Assembly (NCBI GenBank): GCA_903862655.1
Contig: CAIOZA010000095.1
Span: forward strand, 1-64,000
Source of the DNA: an uncultured Ignavibacteria bacterium
Lineage (GTDB): Bacteria > Bacteroidota > Ignavibacteria > Kapaibacteriales > UBA2268
Direction: 5' to 3'
Length of the DNA: 64,000 bases
In this document: positions 43,979-53,460 of the stretch, one piece after another
How the letters are laid out: every line of letters starts with the position of its first letter
How positions within the stretch are numbered: position 1 is the first letter of the stretch
Notes under the pieces: generated by a model
Told to the model about the DNA's origin: nothing
Seen by the model: only the letters and a program-made list of their open reading frames with translations
Databases searched by the model: none
Made by a program: the position numbers and the translations under genes

Positions 43979-45307
43979 ATGAAAAAAATTTCTATAGGTT
44001 TGATTTTATTATTATCCTTTTGTAATTCAATCCATTCTCAAGACAAAGACTGGAAGAAAGTTGATACAAGACCAGATTACTCAACAAAAATGACCTATAG
44101 TTCATATAGATCAATAAAATGTTTCGATTCATTAAATTGCATGATATACGGTGCATTATATGGTGCAGGTGGCTATTATTTCAGGAGAACAACAGACGGG
44201 GGGGATTCATGGAATACAATCTTTTCGGATTCTGCATATTTTATTGATTTTGGAAATGAGTATTGGGTGCCTGATTTACATGATATAGCTTATCCCAGCA
44301 GAAAAATATTTATTGCTGTGGGTGATTCAGGTTTAATAGTTAGAACAGCTGATAGCGGCAAAACTTGGCATAAATCAACCTATATAAAGAATTGTTATTT
44401 GTTCAGAATTAGAATGTTTGACGAAAATTATGGTATTATTGAAGGTTGTAAGAGACCATGTAATAATGATTCAGATGGTTTTTACTTAGAAACAATTGAT
44501 GGTGGCGAAACTTGGAATAAAATGATCAGACCGCCAGGCATTAGTTTTGCTGAATTTGAAATTGTAAATAGAAATCTAATTTGCGGTTTAACATGGTTAA
44601 CAACTCCAGACTCATTAAGGAAAGAATATATAATTTGGGTTCATGATGGGTGGAAATCGTTTGATACAGTTCCCAAGCCTACCTATGGATTTCATTTTGA
44701 CTTTATTAATGAAAAAAAAGGATGGATATCCGGTGGAAAAAAAATACTATATCAAGGGTTTAATGTTTGGACACAAGTTATATATCATACATCAGACGGT
44801 GGAAAAACATTTGATATTCAAAGAGATACTATGTACAATGGAGTACCTATTGATGATATAAAATTTTATGATGAAAATTTCGGAATAGGTGCAAGCGAAG
44901 TTAGTCATGTAGTTATGACAGATAACGGAGGTAAGAATTGGAGAAATGTTAAAATTGCCTATACAAAACCCAATGATGGTTATTCATATATCGTATTGAG
45001 CATTCAAATTCCCTCATATACTACTGCTTATGTAATTCTTGAATATGATTATATATACAAATACACCCGCGACTGGACAGATGTGGTGGAAGAAAAAATC
45101 GATACTGATTTTGAGGTTTCCCCCAATCCGGCTACGGATTTCATAGAAATAAAGCAGGTAACAACTAAACCAATTGCAATATATTCAGTTCTAGGTATTA
45201 AACTTATCGAATCTGAATACAAAGAGAAAATAGACGTCTCCGGCTTGGCTCCGGGGATGTATTTTGTGAGAATAGGGGATAAGGTTAGCAAGTTTATAAA
45301 AATATAA
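43979..45307 (+). CDS. Secreted Ycf48-like propeller protein with T9SS sorting domain (paralogue)
   Basis: This 442-residue protein has a signal peptide (MKKISIGLILLLSFCNSIHS). It carries five Asp-box-like repeats (TTDGGDSW, TADSGKTW, TIDGGETW, TSDGGKTF, TDNGGKNW), which suggest a Ycf48/BNR-type propeller. The type A sorting domain (SPNPATDFIEI, then LAPGMYFVRIGDKVSKFIKI) marks it for T9SS export. It is a paralogue of the preceding gene. The sorting-domain DNA of the two shares 29 identical bases (43679-43707 and 45122-45150), which is closer than the rest of the genes. The ribosome-binding site AGGAGAG is strong. Confidence 0.82.
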   Translation: MKKISIGLILLLSFCNSIHSQDKDWKKVDTRPDYSTKMTYSSYRSIKCFDSLNCMIYGALYGAGGYYFRRTTDGGDSWNTIFSDSAYFIDFGNEYWVPDLHDIAYPSRKIFIAVGDSGLIVRTADSGKTWHKSTYIKNCYLFRIRMFDENYGIIEGCKRPCNNDSDGFYLETIDGGETWNKMIRPPGISFAEFEIVNRNLICGLTWLTTPDSLRKEYIIWVHDGWKSFDTVPKPTYGFHFDFINEKKGWISGGKKILYQGFNVWTQVIYHTSDGGKTFDIQRDTMYNGVPIDDIKFYDENFGIGASEVSHVVMTDNGGKNWRNVKIAYTKPNDGYSYIVLSIQIPSYTTAYVILEYDYIYKYTRDWTDVVEEKIDTDFEVSPNPATDFIEIKQVTTKPIAIYSVLGIKLIESEYKEKIDVSGLAPGMYFVRIGDKVSKFIKI

Positions 45308-45311
45308 TATA

Positions 45312-45368
45312 TATTTCCTTTTAAAACCGTTTCTTTGAAAAATTACCTTCTTTTTCGCATATTGCATT
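45312..45368 (+). repeat. Copy 2 of the dispersed repeat (pair with 34514-34570)
   Basis: It shares 26 identical bases (45312-45337) and a downstream GCATATTGCATT block at the same spacing with 34514-34570. It begins right after the stop of the T9SS gene. Confidence 0.85.
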
Positions 45369-45377
45369 GTATTCTTT

Positions 45378-45426
45378 CCCCTCATTTTTAAGGAGGGGTG
45401 GATCGACGCAGTCGAGACGGGGTGGT
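45378..45426 (-). repeat. Dispersed repeat related to the insert at 43781
   Basis: It contains CCCCTCATTTTTAAGGAGGGG, then a GATCGACGCAGTCGAGAC palindromic middle, then GGGGTGGT. Its complement has the same two ends as the element coded inside the T9SS gene at 43781-43823. Confidence 0.75.
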
Positions 45427-45784
45427 AATAGCATTAATTCCCTCTCCAATTGTCGGAGAGCGTTAGAGTGAGGAAAATTCTGTATTTATTGCCCATTAAT
45501 CCTTGCTCGTTGTTCCTTGAAATGAGCTACGTAGTAGCGTACTGTTTGTAGAAAAAAAATAACAGAACGAACCAAATCTCCATCGGAGCGACCTGAAATC
45601 AAAAAAAGCGTTGAAATTGATGCAAAAGTGCAAACCCAAAAGAAATGTCATTGAAATATAAAGAGGTTACAAACATTTTATATAACTTATTATTCATTAA
45701 AATAGTGCAAAAGATGCAAAAAAAAATGCAAAAGATGCAGTAATATAATGCAAATAGTCTAACTATCTTCCCCTCTGCGGACAA
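45427..45784. other. Gene-free repeat-rich stretch with TGCA-rich tracts
   Basis: I see no gene. A small palindrome, CTCTCC-AATTGTC-GGAGAG, lies at 45442-45460. A CTACGTAG-centred element is near 45528-45535. From about 45617 to 45757 the sequence repeats TGCAAA/TGCAAAAGA units (for example GTGCAAAAGATGCAAAA near 45706). Short frames in this tract are compositional. Similar TGCA-rich sequence follows tamB at 52325-52361. Confidence 0.6.
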
Positions 45785-45895
45785 AGAATCGATGTCTCCG
45801 GCTTGACTCCGGGCATGTATTTTGTGCGGATTGGGGATAGAGTTAAAGAATTATTCTTATATCTGTTTGAGATAAATTTACTATTAATGCTTTAG
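45785..45895 (+). pseudogene. Orphan remnant of a T9SS sorting domain
   Basis: In the plus frame, 45785-45844 reads RIDVSGLTPGMYFVRIGDRV, then runs into KELFLYLFEIN and a stop at 45893-45895. It is almost the same as the C-terminus of the protein at 43979 (KIDVSGLAPGMYFVRIGDKV). No signal peptide, propeller or start codon precedes it, only TGCA-rich sequence. It is therefore the last piece of a lost third cargo gene, or a stray sorting-domain cassette. Its end overlaps the last bases of the convergent histidine kinase gene. Confidence 0.78.
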
Positions 45896-47470
45896 TTTAA
45901 GCCGAATCGTAAATTTTGTACCTTTGTTGACTTCACTTTCAACAAAAATTTTGCCGTTATGACCTTCGATTATCCATTTAACAATTGCCAGACCAAGTCC
46001 AACACCAAAGATGTTGCTTGAACGTGCTTTGTCAACACGATATAATCTGTCAAAGATATAAGGGAGATCATCAGCCGGAATGCCGTTCCCTGTATCTGAA
46101 ATTACTATTTCTGCGCTATCCTTTGTTTTGATTAATTGAATTAATACGCTTCCACCTTTCTTAGTATATTTGATAGCGTTATCGACAATGTTCAATATCG
46201 CCTGATGCATTCTCGCACCATCAAAAGGAAGTTCAACATCTGTTTCGATCTCAGAAGTAACATTCACCCCTTTTGATTCTGCTAAAATCTCTGCATCTTC
46301 GGATATATCATTTAAAAGTTTAGTTAAACTGCCGACTGTCAGGTTCATCTTAACCTGACCACTTTCTGCTCTTGATAAATCCAACAGGGTTTCTACAACG
46401 TTCGTCAATCTAGCAACTTCTTCGAGGGCACTGATTATTATATCCTCATATTGGGCCGGAGTCTTCTGACTGTGAAGAGCTATTTCGAGTTCTCCCTGAA
46501 GAATTGTTAGAGGTGTACGGAGTTCGTGAGAAGCATCAGAGGTAAATTTCTTAATTTGATTGAATGAACTTTCCAATCGTTCTATCATTTGATTTAGGGT
46601 TCGTGTTAAATGCCCTACTTCGTCATTTGTGTTGATGACAGGCAACCTGTTACTTAGATTGCTGGCTGAGATGGCGTCAGCTTCCTGAGTGATGTTCTCT
46701 ATTGTTTTTAATGAAATTTTTGAAAGCAAAAGCCCACCAATAACCGAAATTATCAAGATGAACGGGAAAGCTATAATCTGAATGGCAAACAGCTGATTTG
46801 TAGTAGAATTTATGTCTGACAGAATATAACCAATTGATATGATGGCATTGTCAGTTCGCTTCACTAATAATCTGACAGCTTCTCCATGAATATTAAGGTT
46901 AGCAAATAGAGAATCGATTTTTACTGAAGCATCTTTATCATAAGTTAGGGTAATTAAAGAATCTTTATCTTTTAGTGCGATTGTGTCCTTTCTAAGAAAC
47001 ATTTCAATATCATCCAATTTTGGCAGTGAATCATTAGCTAGATTCTTTGATCTCCAGATGATTTCATTACTAGTGTCTGCAACCTGAATGAAATAATTTC
47101 TTGGATTTAAAAGGATATGTTCATAAACGGCAGACCACACTATATCCGGCGTTTCTTCAGATTCTGCTGATTTAGAAATATTAGGACGCAACGGACCAAC
47201 GAATCTGGCACGTTCACTCTCCCGAAATAATTCGAATTTATCATCATTCTTTAATTTGTCTGATTTATTTTTTCTAAATTCACTTTTAGGTTTCTTCTTT
47301 ATCACATAGTCCAAAGAAGTAGCAACCCTGGCAAGTGAAGCATCAAGATTGGAGTGTAGATCATTCATAACAGAGAAATAGGTATATGCTCCGAATGCAA
47401 GTAAAGATATTGCAACGATAGCACTATACCATATCGAAAGACGAACTCTGAGCGATAATTTAGATGCCAA
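45884..47470 (-). CDS. Membrane sensor histidine kinase (HAMP, HisKA, HATPase)
   Basis: This 528-residue kinase has a first membrane helix at about 11-33 and a periplasmic sensor domain at about 35-225. A second helix (about 228-250) leads into a HAMP linker. The HisKA domain has phosphoacceptor H315 in SHELRTPLTIL. The ATPase domain has the N box (NIVDNAIKYTKKGG), G1 box (DTGNGIP), F box and G2 box (GVGLGLAIVKW). It is a standard transmembrane kinase of the OmpR/EnvZ-partner class. No response regulator is adjacent, so its partner is elsewhere. It is divergent from tamB across a 205-base gap. Confidence 0.93.
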   Translation of the reverse strand: MASKLSLRVRLSIWYSAIVAISLLAFGAYTYFSVMNDLHSNLDASLARVATSLDYVIKKKPKSEFRKNKSDKLKNDDKFELFRESERARFVGPLRPNISKSAESEETPDIVWSAVYEHILLNPRNYFIQVADTSNEIIWRSKNLANDSLPKLDDIEMFLRKDTIALKDKDSLITLTYDKDASVKIDSLFANLNIHGEAVRLLVKRTDNAIISIGYILSDINSTTNQLFAIQIIAFPFILIISVIGGLLLSKISLKTIENITQEADAISASNLSNRLPVINTNDEVGHLTRTLNQMIERLESSFNQIKKFTSDASHELRTPLTILQGELEIALHSQKTPAQYEDIIISALEEVARLTNVVETLLDLSRAESGQVKMNLTVGSLTKLLNDISEDAEILAESKGVNVTSEIETDVELPFDGARMHQAILNIVDNAIKYTKKGGSVLIQLIKTKDSAEIVISDTGNGIPADDLPYIFDRLYRVDKARSSNIFGVGLGLAIVKWIIEGHNGKIFVESEVNKGTKFTIRLKLKH

Positions 47471-47675
47471 TTGTATCCCTTAATGATAAAAGAGTTTTTA
47501 AGGTTTTCAAATTTACTTAATTTATATATCTATCACGAAAAAAACATCAATTTCTTTTCTTAATTTAAATTAATGTAAATCTAATATTTAAATTGCATCA
47601 TATTTATTAAATTACAAATCTACTAATACGTATCTAAGTAATAAGTTTATTATAAAGTGAAATTTCTATTTGTGA

Positions 47676-50600
47676 ATGTCCGAAAACGATAAAAATAATA
47701 TAGAGCCAGATGATCGCGTAGAAGATACTGCTGAACAAACGAATGAACCAGGAAAAAAATCTGGATTTGCCCGATTTCGCAAAATTCTTCTACGTTTTGC
47801 TGTTTTTATTCTATTGATCTTTACAATAATATCAGCTGCTTTTATTGGGCTATCTCAATCCAAATGGTTTAGAGCTACATTTTATGGATGGGTTCTTAAT
47901 GTCGTCAATAATCAATTGGAAGGTAGGATAGAAGTCTCGGACATAAAAATACTACCATTCGAAGGTATTCAAATTTGGGATTTAAGGTTGTTAGCAGCTG
48001 GGGATACTTTAGCTTTTGTTGATAGAGTCCAGATAAAATATTCCTTTAGTCCCATTCTAAGTAATTACCTTTATATCAAATCGATAGAATTGGATAACCC
48101 ATCTATAAAGTTAATCAAGAACACACAAGATAATTCCTGGAATTTTGCCCATTTCACAAAACCAAGCACTGATACTTCTGCGTCAAAAAAGCTTAATTGG
48201 ATATTTGATCTGCAAAAATTAGAGATCATCAACGGTAAAATGATAGTCTATGACCCGACACCGAGGGATTCTAATAATAATTTCAACTTTTCTGATCTTA
48301 AGCTAAAGAATCTAAATGTCAAATTAAAAGCCAAAGCAGAGTTATTGAAGGATATTATATTCGCCCAGATTGATAAATTTGAATTCGAAGAGGTAAATAA
48401 CAATTTCAAAGTGAAAAACCTAAGTCTAGAGTTAGTTGCTAAGAATCCGGGTGTCGAGATTCGTCGTATGCAGTTATTGACCAATGTTGCCGATGTTAAT
48501 ATTACTGCTTCCAGCAAGGAGTTTAATATCTTCAAGTCAATATCTGATTCGTCGATACAGAACTCCATTTATAATGGGAATATTGCACTAAAAAATATAA
48601 CTCTAAGATCACTTAATAAATTTGTTAACAGCATCCCTCCTTTGGATGAATCAATTGATTTGAAATTTATCGCTTCCGGGAAACCGAATAATCTTGACTT
48701 TAGTAATCTTGAAATTGACAAAGGCAAAAGTCATATTTTCATCAATGGAAAATTAAAGGAAGCCATTAATTCAAAAGGCATGCAGGCTACGGCTACAATA
48801 AGTCATTCAGAGATCGTACAGAATGATTTCAAGAAGATTCTTGAATATTATCAAGTCGATCTCCCTTACTTTGATGTTGTTGAAATTGAAAATATCTCGG
48901 CAGTTTATACAAATGATTCGCTTTATTCTAATCTGAAAATTAAGACACCAAACGGCAAATTCAATGGACAAATAGGAATAGGCTTCCACGAGAAATTGTT
49001 CTATAAAATCAATCTTACTTTCGAAGATTTCAATCTTGGTGGATTACTAGAAAAAAATGAGCTAATAAGCAACTTTAATGGTGATGTAAATCTCACTGGA
49101 AGCGGTACAGACTTTCAAAAAATGAATTCAAAAGTGTATCTAAAAATCACTAATTCTGATTTTAACAAATATAATATCGGACAAATGAATCTATATGCTC
49201 AAGTTTCAACGGGTGCCAAGATAAATATAGATACTCTTCGCCTAGCACTGAGACACGGCTATAAGGATTCAACCATCCGTTCCTCCGATTATTCAAAAGT
49301 GAATATTACTGGTAATCTGGATTTTGCTGATCTAAAAAATCCTGCATATAATCTTATTCTGAAACTAGATGAATTCAATATGGCGAAAATGTTCGTGAAT
49401 GAGATGGCTCCGGAGTATGTTGAATCAACAATTAAAATTGCCGGCGTAGGATTTAATCCCGATGAAATGAATACAAAACTTAATGCTCAGATCGACAATA
49501 TGGTATTCAAAAACCGAGCATTAATGCCTTTCGACTTAGATGTGGACGTACAGAAATTTGAAGATGGCAATAGATCAATAATCGTAAATTCAAATCTGTT
49601 TGAAATTGATTTGTCCGGCAGATTTGCTGTTGCTGACTTTGCGTTTATCTCCGATTATCCGGTTGGAGAACTTGTTACGTTGATTAATAAAAAGGTTTTC
49701 GGACTAACAAGTAATTCTGATAATAACAATTCCCCTTATGAGTTCAATTACAGGCAACATGGGAGTTTTAAGCCATTCGCTATGAACCTGAAAGCAACAG
49801 TTAAGGATATAACGCCTATAGCAATTGCAATTCACCAGGATAAACTTTCCTGTAAAGCAAAAATTGATATGACAGTCAACGTAGATGAAAACTCGAGTAT
49901 AATGGATTTGAAGAGTCTGGAGGTTACTAATTTTCATTATCAGAATTCATTGGCCAATATTTCTTTAAATCCTATGGATATTTCGGCTAAGGTTGTTATG
50001 AATCTTCAAGATTCTCTCCCAAACTTCGATGAAGTATCTTTAAAATTAGATGGACACACAGAGAGCTTAATAAATTCGCTAATATTTGAAAAGCCATACG
50101 CTGAGTTCTTTTACCGGAACGATAAAATGACAATGAAAATGTCATCGGTGCTGAATGGATTTCTGGACTTCAGTACTCGAGGGCTCCTGACGTTCAATAC
50201 AGACAACTATGAATTCAAAATTGATTCACTTAAAACGGCATTCATCAACAAGTTTTACTGGAATAACAGTGAACAGATTAATATGCAGTTAACAAGATCA
50301 GGTCTGGATATTGGAAATATTACAATGCACAGAAGTGGAGCCGAAAAGATCCTGATAAGTGGCATGATCAATCCAGATTATGCAAAGAATTTTAGCGTCA
50401 CAGTTAGTGATTTCCCGATAAACGAAATAAACTATTTTATTCCAGATAATTACAAGAGATATACTCAGGATCTCTCAGGTTCTCTTAAGAAATTCAATCT
50501 TGTTATTAATGACAGTCTGAACTCTCCAGTAATGAGCATGAAGCTTGAAACTGGCGATTTAATGTCCAAGGACAGCTATCTGGGCTGGCTGAGCGGATCG

Positions 50601-52304
50601 GCAGATTATTCTAACAAGAATTTAACCGGGTTTGTTCATTTACAGAATACTACCACAAAAAAGGAAATCTTGAATATTGGGGTAAAAACTCTTCCTGTTG
50701 ATTTAGCTATTTATGGCGAAGGAGACAGGTTTATTGATGGAAGACAGGTAATAATAATCGCAAAGGCTTACGACCTTCCTCTAGCAATCGTTGGACCTTT
50801 CATTCCTCCTGTAATTACCAATATGAAGGGCACGGCTGACGCTACAATCAATGTTACCGGCACCAAACAGGACATATTCTATGGTGGATTGATTACAGCC
50901 AAGAGGGCCAATTTTCTGATGGTGACTAATAATCTGTATTACACCGCAAGTGGAGACATAAATGTCATAAAGGATGATCTTACATTAAAGAATGTAGTTT
51001 TGGAAAACAATCCTGCTGATCTTCTAAATGGCAAAGCCTATATTGATGGAACTGTTAAACTAAAGAATTTTGATATTGAAGGATTTGATTTTTACACAAA
51101 GTCCAAAGGAATAAAACTTCTCGGAATGCAGTCTATCAAGAACATGCCCACATTATATGGTGATTTCATAATTGCTTCGGGAAAAGCTCCAATAAGATTC
51201 TATGGTTCATTTTCTGACCCTTATTTATCTGGTGATGTTTCCATTCTTAAATCCCGCATCAACATGCCTGTAGTAGAAACCAGAGATCAGCTGCAGAATA
51301 CAGGTCTTAAATATGAGATAAAAGGTTCTAAGCTGATCGTGAATGAATTCAATAAAGATTCAATCGATAAAGCTATAACCGACAACGAAAAGAACAGGAA
51401 ACAAGAGGATAAGCAAAAGTCTGCTAATGCCGGTAAAAGTTTTGCGGATATAATTCATTACGACATGTATGTAAACTTTGTTAATCCGATGGAAGTTCTT
51501 ATGGAAATAAACCGATTCGGTCAGGTTTACGCTGTTGTTACAACAAAGGATCCGAATACGGCTATTCATTATTATGTTGATCCTGCCAAAAAGCAGAATT
51601 TAATTATTGGCGATTTGATATTAAAACAAAATTCAACGATGAAATTTATCAAAGTATTTAATATCGGTGGCAATGTCAGCTTTCCGACAGGCTCTATGGA
51701 TAATCCCGGATTGAATTTAAAAGCTACATATCGTGGTCAGACAAATCTCAAGAATAGAACGAGAAACTTTACGGTTGATATGTACATCTCCGGTTCGAAA
51801 AACAGTCCGCTTGTAACATTTGACTATAATCTAGATGGTGAATCAGCCAGGGGTGATTCTACAAAAATTCGGGAGAATGCTCTTTTCCTGCTAGGTTTCG
51901 GTATGACCAAAACAGAATTCGAGACACCGTCCAATGGAGGTAAAGCTCTCGGCGTTGATGAAATTGGTGCCTCGACTGTAGCGGCTATGCTTTCGAAATC
52001 AGTTACAGAAATGCTTCAGGGGTCTTTTATCTCTAGTGCAGACATTGATCTGCAGGGAGGTTCTTTCCAAAATGCAAAGCTGAAACTTACAGGTCAGGTA
52101 GGCGGTATAACGTGGAATGTTGGCGGTACTGTCGCTGACTTCATGAATAATAATGAATTTACCGCTGAAATCCCAATTGGAATGATATTATATCCCGATT
52201 TGCTCAAATCTCTATTTTTTCAATTCAGCAAATCTGTTAATCCTCCATCAAACGTATCCCGCAACCAGAAAGATTGGGAAGTCCGACTCAAGTTTGATTT
52301 TTAG
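47676..52304 (+). CDS. tamB: TamB-like translocation and assembly module protein (AsmA/DUF490)
   Basis: This 1,542-residue protein is anchored in the inner membrane by one helix (about 38-60) after a charged cytoplasmic N-terminus. A very long stretch of beta-strand repeats follows. The C-terminal 350 residues (from about IRFYGSFSDPYLSGDVSI to the terminal KDWEVRLKFDF) form the DUF490/TamB domain. Such proteins bridge the periplasm and take part in outer-membrane protein assembly or lipid transport. Length is normal for Bacteroidota TamB. No BamA/TamA-like gene lies next to it. It stands alone, divergent from the histidine kinase. Confidence 0.88.
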   Translation: MSENDKNNIEPDDRVEDTAEQTNEPGKKSGFARFRKILLRFAVFILLIFTIISAAFIGLSQSKWFRATFYGWVLNVVNNQLEGRIEVSDIKILPFEGIQIWDLRLLAAGDTLAFVDRVQIKYSFSPILSNYLYIKSIELDNPSIKLIKNTQDNSWNFAHFTKPSTDTSASKKLNWIFDLQKLEIINGKMIVYDPTPRDSNNNFNFSDLKLKNLNVKLKAKAELLKDIIFAQIDKFEFEEVNNNFKVKNLSLELVAKNPGVEIRRMQLLTNVADVNITASSKEFNIFKSISDSSIQNSIYNGNIALKNITLRSLNKFVNSIPPLDESIDLKFIASGKPNNLDFSNLEIDKGKSHIFINGKLKEAINSKGMQATATISHSEIVQNDFKKILEYYQVDLPYFDVVEIENISAVYTNDSLYSNLKIKTPNGKFNGQIGIGFHEKLFYKINLTFEDFNLGGLLEKNELISNFNGDVNLTGSGTDFQKMNSKVYLKITNSDFNKYNIGQMNLYAQVSTGAKINIDTLRLALRHGYKDSTIRSSDYSKVNITGNLDFADLKNPAYNLILKLDEFNMAKMFVNEMAPEYVESTIKIAGVGFNPDEMNTKLNAQIDNMVFKNRALMPFDLDVDVQKFEDGNRSIIVNSNLFEIDLSGRFAVADFAFISDYPVGELVTLINKKVFGLTSNSDNNNSPYEFNYRQHGSFKPFAMNLKATVKDITPIAIAIHQDKLSCKAKIDMTVNVDENSSIMDLKSLEVTNFHYQNSLANISLNPMDISAKVVMNLQDSLPNFDEVSLKLDGHTESLINSLIFEKPYAEFFYRNDKMTMKMSSVLNGFLDFSTRGLLTFNTDNYEFKIDSLKTAFINKFYWNNSEQINMQLTRSGLDIGNITMHRSGAEKILISGMINPDYAKNFSVTVSDFPINEINYFIPDNYKRYTQDLSGSLKKFNLVINDSLNSPVMSMKLETGDLMSKDSYLGWLSGSADYSNKNLTGFVHLQNTTTKKEILNIGVKTLPVDLAIYGEGDRFIDGRQVIIIAKAYDLPLAIVGPFIPPVITNMKGTADATINVTGTKQDIFYGGLITAKRANFLMVTNNLYYTASGDINVIKDDLTLKNVVLENNPADLLNGKAYIDGTVKLKNFDIEGFDFYTKSKGIKLLGMQSIKNMPTLYGDFIIASGKAPIRFYGSFSDPYLSGDVSILKSRINMPVVETRDQLQNTGLKYEIKGSKLIVNEFNKDSIDKAITDNEKNRKQEDKQKSANAGKSFADIIHYDMYVNFVNPMEVLMEINRFGQVYAVVTTKDPNTAIHYYVDPAKKQNLIIGDLILKQNSTMKFIKVFNIGGNVSFPTGSMDNPGLNLKATYRGQTNLKNRTRNFTVDMYISGSKNSPLVTFDYNLDGESARGDSTKIRENALFLLGFGMTKTEFETPSNGGKALGVDEIGASTVAAMLSKSVTEMLQGSFISSADIDLQGGSFQNAKLKLTGQVGGITWNVGGTVADFMNNNEFTAEIPIGMILYPDLLKSLFFQFSKSVNPPSNVSRNQKDWEVRLKFDF

Positions 52305-52324
52305 CTAACAAACACTGCTTCATT

Positions 52325-52361
52325 TTTTGCATTGATTGCACTTTTTGCATCATTTGCATGT
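52325..52361. repeat. TGCA-rich tract after tamB
   Basis: A run of TTTGCAT/TTGCACT/TTTGCAT units follows the tamB stop. It resembles the tract at 45617-45757. No stem suitable for a terminator is seen. Confidence 0.45.
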
Positions 52362-52457
52362 TTTTTTTCTAATTTTCTTCAAAAAGATTACATTTACACG
52401 GAGAGCCACAGAAAAATTCAGAATTGCAATATTTACACAAATTGCAATTTGGTAAAT

Positions 52458-53234
52458 TTAGAACAAAACATCCAAAGAGAATAGAATATTCTGAAAATAT
52501 TTTTGGATTTTTGAACTAATCATTGGTGTAAATGTAATATTTGCTATTTTGAACTCGGTTCCAATTCCAAGAGATAAACCAGTACCAAATACCGGAATGG
52601 ATTTATCCGAGCCTTCTCCGAAAACTGCAGTTCGGAAATTATCTTCATATCGGATAATGTATGGCTTAATAGGAAAATTACTTTTCAATGTGTCTAACCG
52701 TCCTGCGTCGCCACTATTTATATTTAGCTTCCGTATTTCATGATTTTGTGTTGTATAATACACCAGAGATCCAACATTAAGTACCAAATAGATTTCTGGT
52801 AATTTGACGGAATACTGCAATTCAAGATTTACTCGACTGAAATCTTTGTTTATCGTATAAATAGTTCCGAAAGAACGATCGTAAGTTTCTCCATTACTAG
52901 TATAAAGGCTTGGATAACTAGCACCATACTTTTCAGACTTTAAATCTTTATAATAGTCAAAGCTAAGGCTCATTCTTAGTCTGGACTCCAGATAATAATC
53001 GCTTAAATAGTTGATAGGCATCAATACGGCACCTCCAATTGAAAAACCATTTCCAACCGCATTTACAAAAAAGGGCAATAATGGATCATTGGGGTAACCT
53101 TCATCAGTATTAAAGCTACCTCGAAGAGAAGCCGCTGTGAAACCATATTTGGTAGTTAGTATCTCAGCCGAGAAAGCCTGATTGGAAAAGAAGATAATAC
53201 AAAAAATTGCGAACAATAATTGTGGCTTTTTCAT
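52458..53234 (-). CDS. Probable outer-membrane beta-barrel protein, function unknown
   Basis: This 258-residue protein has a signal peptide (MKKPQLLFAIFCIIFFSNQAFSA). It has alternating amphipathic strands (YLESRLRMSLSFDYYKDL, VNLELQYSVKLPEIYLVLNVGSL) and ends in a hydrophobic/aromatic terminus, FSLDVLF. This is typical of a small outer-membrane barrel, but I do not recognise a family. A CCGGAGGGTTAAGCC region precedes the ATG. It appears to be monocistronic, and repeats lie upstream of it. Confidence 0.65.
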   Translation of the reverse strand: MKKPQLLFAIFCIIFFSNQAFSAEILTTKYGFTAASLRGSFNTDEGYPNDPLLPFFVNAVGNGFSIGGAVLMPINYLSDYYLESRLRMSLSFDYYKDLKSEKYGASYPSLYTSNGETYDRSFGTIYTINKDFSRVNLELQYSVKLPEIYLVLNVGSLVYYTTQNHEIRKLNINSGDAGRLDTLKSNFPIKPYIIRYEDNFRTAVFGEGSDKSIPVFGTGLSLGIGTEFKIANITFTPMISSKIQKYFQNILFSLDVLF

Positions 53235-53331
53235 GGCTTAACCCTCCGGTAATGATTTATTTATACGAAAGTAAATAAAAGAAAGGGGAAATCCAAGAGA
53301 AAAATTTATGGGTAGTGATGAGAGAATACTA

Positions 53332-53396
53332 GGACACGGCACGCCGTGTCCCTACAGGATGAAAATGTCAAGGGCGGGTTTAGAACCCGCCCCTAC
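53332..53396. repeat. Two adjacent palindromic elements, each with a CCTAC/GTAGG end
   Basis: The first palindrome (53332-53351) has stem GGACACGGC with GCCGTGTCC and ends in CCCTAC at 53355. The second (53372-53392) has stem GGGCGGGTT with AACCCGCCC and ends in CCCTAC at 53396. The first is the same family as the insert inside the T9SS gene at 43712-43735. They lie between the cysS gene and the outer-membrane protein gene. Confidence 0.85.
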
Positions 53397-53460
53397 ATGA
53401 AATTTACTAGTTTCGGTTTTACTTTGTGATTGCAGGAATGAATGCATTTTATATCTATAT

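Noticed and set aside
45599-45784. 61-residue frame rich in Cys and Phe
   Set aside because: It is a translation of TGCA-rich repeat units on the minus strand, with no start signal.
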